DNA from: Rheum nobile
Lineage: Eukaryota; Streptophyta; Magnoliopsida; Caryophyllales; Polygonaceae
Reading direction: 5' to 3'
Assembly (NCBI GenBank): GCA_027886185.1
Contig: WOAB01000476.1
Coordinates: 3,844,001 to 3,908,000 of the forward strand
DNA: 64,000 bases
Under the pieces are notes generated by a model, which was given only the letters and a program-made list of their open reading frames with translations, did no database searches and was not told the DNA's origin. Shown here piece after piece: positions 62,361 to 64,000 of this stretch. Position 1 is the first letter of the stretch, and every line of letters starts with the position of its first letter. Made by a program: the position numbers and the translations under genes.

Positions 62361-64000
62361 AGCTTCGCCTTGAGGATGTTGAAGGCGTCTTCTTGAGGTC
62401 CCTCCCACCTGAAGGGGACGTTCTTCTTAGTGAGCTCGGTGAGGGGCGAATTAAGCTAAGGAGCTAAAGTCCCTCACAAACCGCTGGTAGAAGCCCGCCA
62501 ACCCTAGGAAGCTCCTAACTTGCGTCATGGTCATGGGAGTAGGCCAATCTATGATGGCTTTGACCTTTTCTTCATCCACCTCCAGTCCATCCTTGCACAC
62601 CACAAAACCAAGAAACACCACGTGATCCAAGCAAAAATGACATTTCTTAAAGTTAGCAAATAGGCTCTCTTTCCTTAGGACATCTAGCACTTGCCTAAGG
62701 TGCTCAACATGCTCTTGCAAGTTATGGCTATACACTAGGATATCATCGAAGTATACCACCACAAACTTGCCAAGAAAGAAGCGGAGGACATGGTCCATCA
62801 ACCTCATAAAGGTGCTAGGACCGTTGGTTAGACCGAAAGGCATAACCAACCACTCATAGAGCCCATATTTGGTTTTAAACGCCATCTTCCACTCATCCCC
62901 CTCTTTCATCCGGATTTGATGATAGCCACTTTTCAAGTCAATCTTTGTAAAGATACTTGAACCGTGAAGCTCATCGAGCATATCATCAAGCCGCGGAATG
63001 GGGTGGCGGTACTTGATGGTTATGTTGTTGATTGCTCGGCAATCAACACACATACGCCATGTACCGTCTTTTTTAGGGACAAGAATTACCGGAACCGCGC
63101 AAGGACTGAGGCTCTCACACACATAGCCCTTGTCAAGGAGCTCTTGCAATTGACGTTGAAGCTCCTTGGCCTCCTCAGGGTTGGACCTATAGGCTGGACG
63201 GTTCAGTAGTGTAGCCCACGGGACAAAGTCGATCTGATGTTCTATCCCACGAATTGGTGGTAAACCACTTGGCACCTCGTCTTGAAAGAGATCCTCGTAA
63301 TCCTGCAAAAGATGAGAGATAGGTGAGGGAAGATCATCCAACTCTTGATAAGACAAATATACATCATGATACAAGAGTAGGAGACAAGTGTTACTTCCCC
63401 GGATGGCGTGGACAACTTCCTTAGGCTTGGCCAAAAGGAGTTGGCTGGAAGTGCCCACGCTACCACCAATGGCCAGCTTCTTATTCTTCTTCTCCTCACG
63501 GCCTTGGTGCTTTTTCCACTGCTCCTTGGCCACATGATCAAGCATGATCTCATGAGGAGACAAGGGGTGCAAGGTGACCTTCTTGCCATTCTTGTGGAAG
63601 GAGTACTCGTTGGAGACGCCATCATGAATAACACCCCTATCATATTGCCAGGGCCTTCCAAGAAAAAGGTGACATGCGGTCATCGGGACCACGTCACACT
63701 CAACCTCATCCGCATAAGGATCTAAGGTAAAAGAAATAACACACCTTTCCCTAACTTGAATATGAGAGTTAGAATTGAGCCAACACAAAGGGTAAGGCAT
63801 AGGATGGGGAGAAGTAGGAATGGAGAATCGCTTAACTACCTCATCATCGATGATGTTACAACAAGATCCCCCATCGATGATTACGCTACATACCTTATCC
63901 TTGATGGCGCAACGGGTATGGAAGATGGTTTCCCGCTGACTTGGAGTGGTGGAGCTCTCTGTCATGAACAAGGTTCTTTGGATGACGAAGCACTCACCCA
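62361..64000 (-). pseudogene. Chromovirus pol, first half: protease and reverse transcriptase
   Basis: The frame 63971-62451 contains the protease with CSVIIDGGSCCNIID (DGGS form usual in chromoviruses) and LGRPWQYDRGVIHDG, a Lys/Glu-rich linker, then RT: YRSNPEEAKELQRQLQELLD, VILVPKKDGTWRMCVDCRAI, FTKIDLKSGYHQIRMKEGDE, MPFGLTNGPSTFMRLMD and the catalytic VVYFDDILVYS, to FLGLAGFYQRFVRDFSSLA. A one-base frameshift near 62450 ends this frame; in the next frame the text (KKNVPFRWEGPQEDAF) continues to the Athila border at 62360/62361. The 5' part of the element lies beyond the window. Confidence 0.9.

Overview
The window looks like nuclear DNA of a flowering plant, probably a eudicot, from a repeat-rich heterochromatic block. 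Nearly everything I can identify is a transposable element: LTR retrotransposons of the plant Ty3/gypsy (Tat, Athila, chromovirus) and Ty1/copia (Sirevirus) groups, plus one decayed CACTA DNA transposon. A fragment of the plastid gene ycf1 supports a plant nucleus. I found no host gene, tRNA, rRNA or CRISPR locus. Protein-domain names come from recognising motifs in translated sequence; no search was run.

Layout, left half. 1-3690: decayed CACTA element (transposase-like exons, then a C48/Ulp1-like protease). 3688-4038: fragment of a Tat accessory antisense ORF. 4204-7428: solo LTR with TSD GACGC, itself carrying a ~967-bp plastid ycf1 insertion. 7545-8069: copia gag fragment. 8225-16247: composite Tat remnant with an LTR-like end, gag, a pol piece (RNase H and integrase) and a spliced gene on the opposite strand, then an LTR. 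16250-23530: fragments of a second Tat family in alternating orientation. 23531-31915: LTR-gag-pol-LTR-gag-LTR of that second family.

Layout, right half. 32382-39512: complete non-autonomous Sirevirus (two 936-bp LTRs, TSD GATAC) that keeps gag and an intact downstream ORF2 but has lost pol. 40299-44141: deleted chromovirus-like gypsy (gag plus two copies of a pol tail around an LTR). 44247-46512: inverted, nearly full second copy of the 4.2-kb LTR, lacking the ycf1 insert. 46521-54357: second Sirevirus with gag, PR, IN, RT/RH and a decayed ORF2, minus strand. 54355-55650 and 62361-64000: one chromovirus pol, split by a 6.7-kb Athila derivative (55651-62360, TSD AGCTT); the pol frame runs across the empty site.

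What stands out. (1) At least three unrelated LTR-retrotransposon families here carry many short GC-rich hairpin palindromes (about 12-19 bp, 5-8 bp stems) in LTRs, untranslated regions and even gag. (2) A Tat pol whose integrase core is replaced by its own inverted tail occurs with the same breakpoint at two places, so the chimeric form has probably been copied as an element. (3) Two Sireviruses share a downstream ORF2, and the one that lost all of pol keeps it uninterrupted. (4) A multi-exon gene lies antisense inside a Tat element. Many disabling changes are CGA to TGA, as expected for deamination of methylated CpG.
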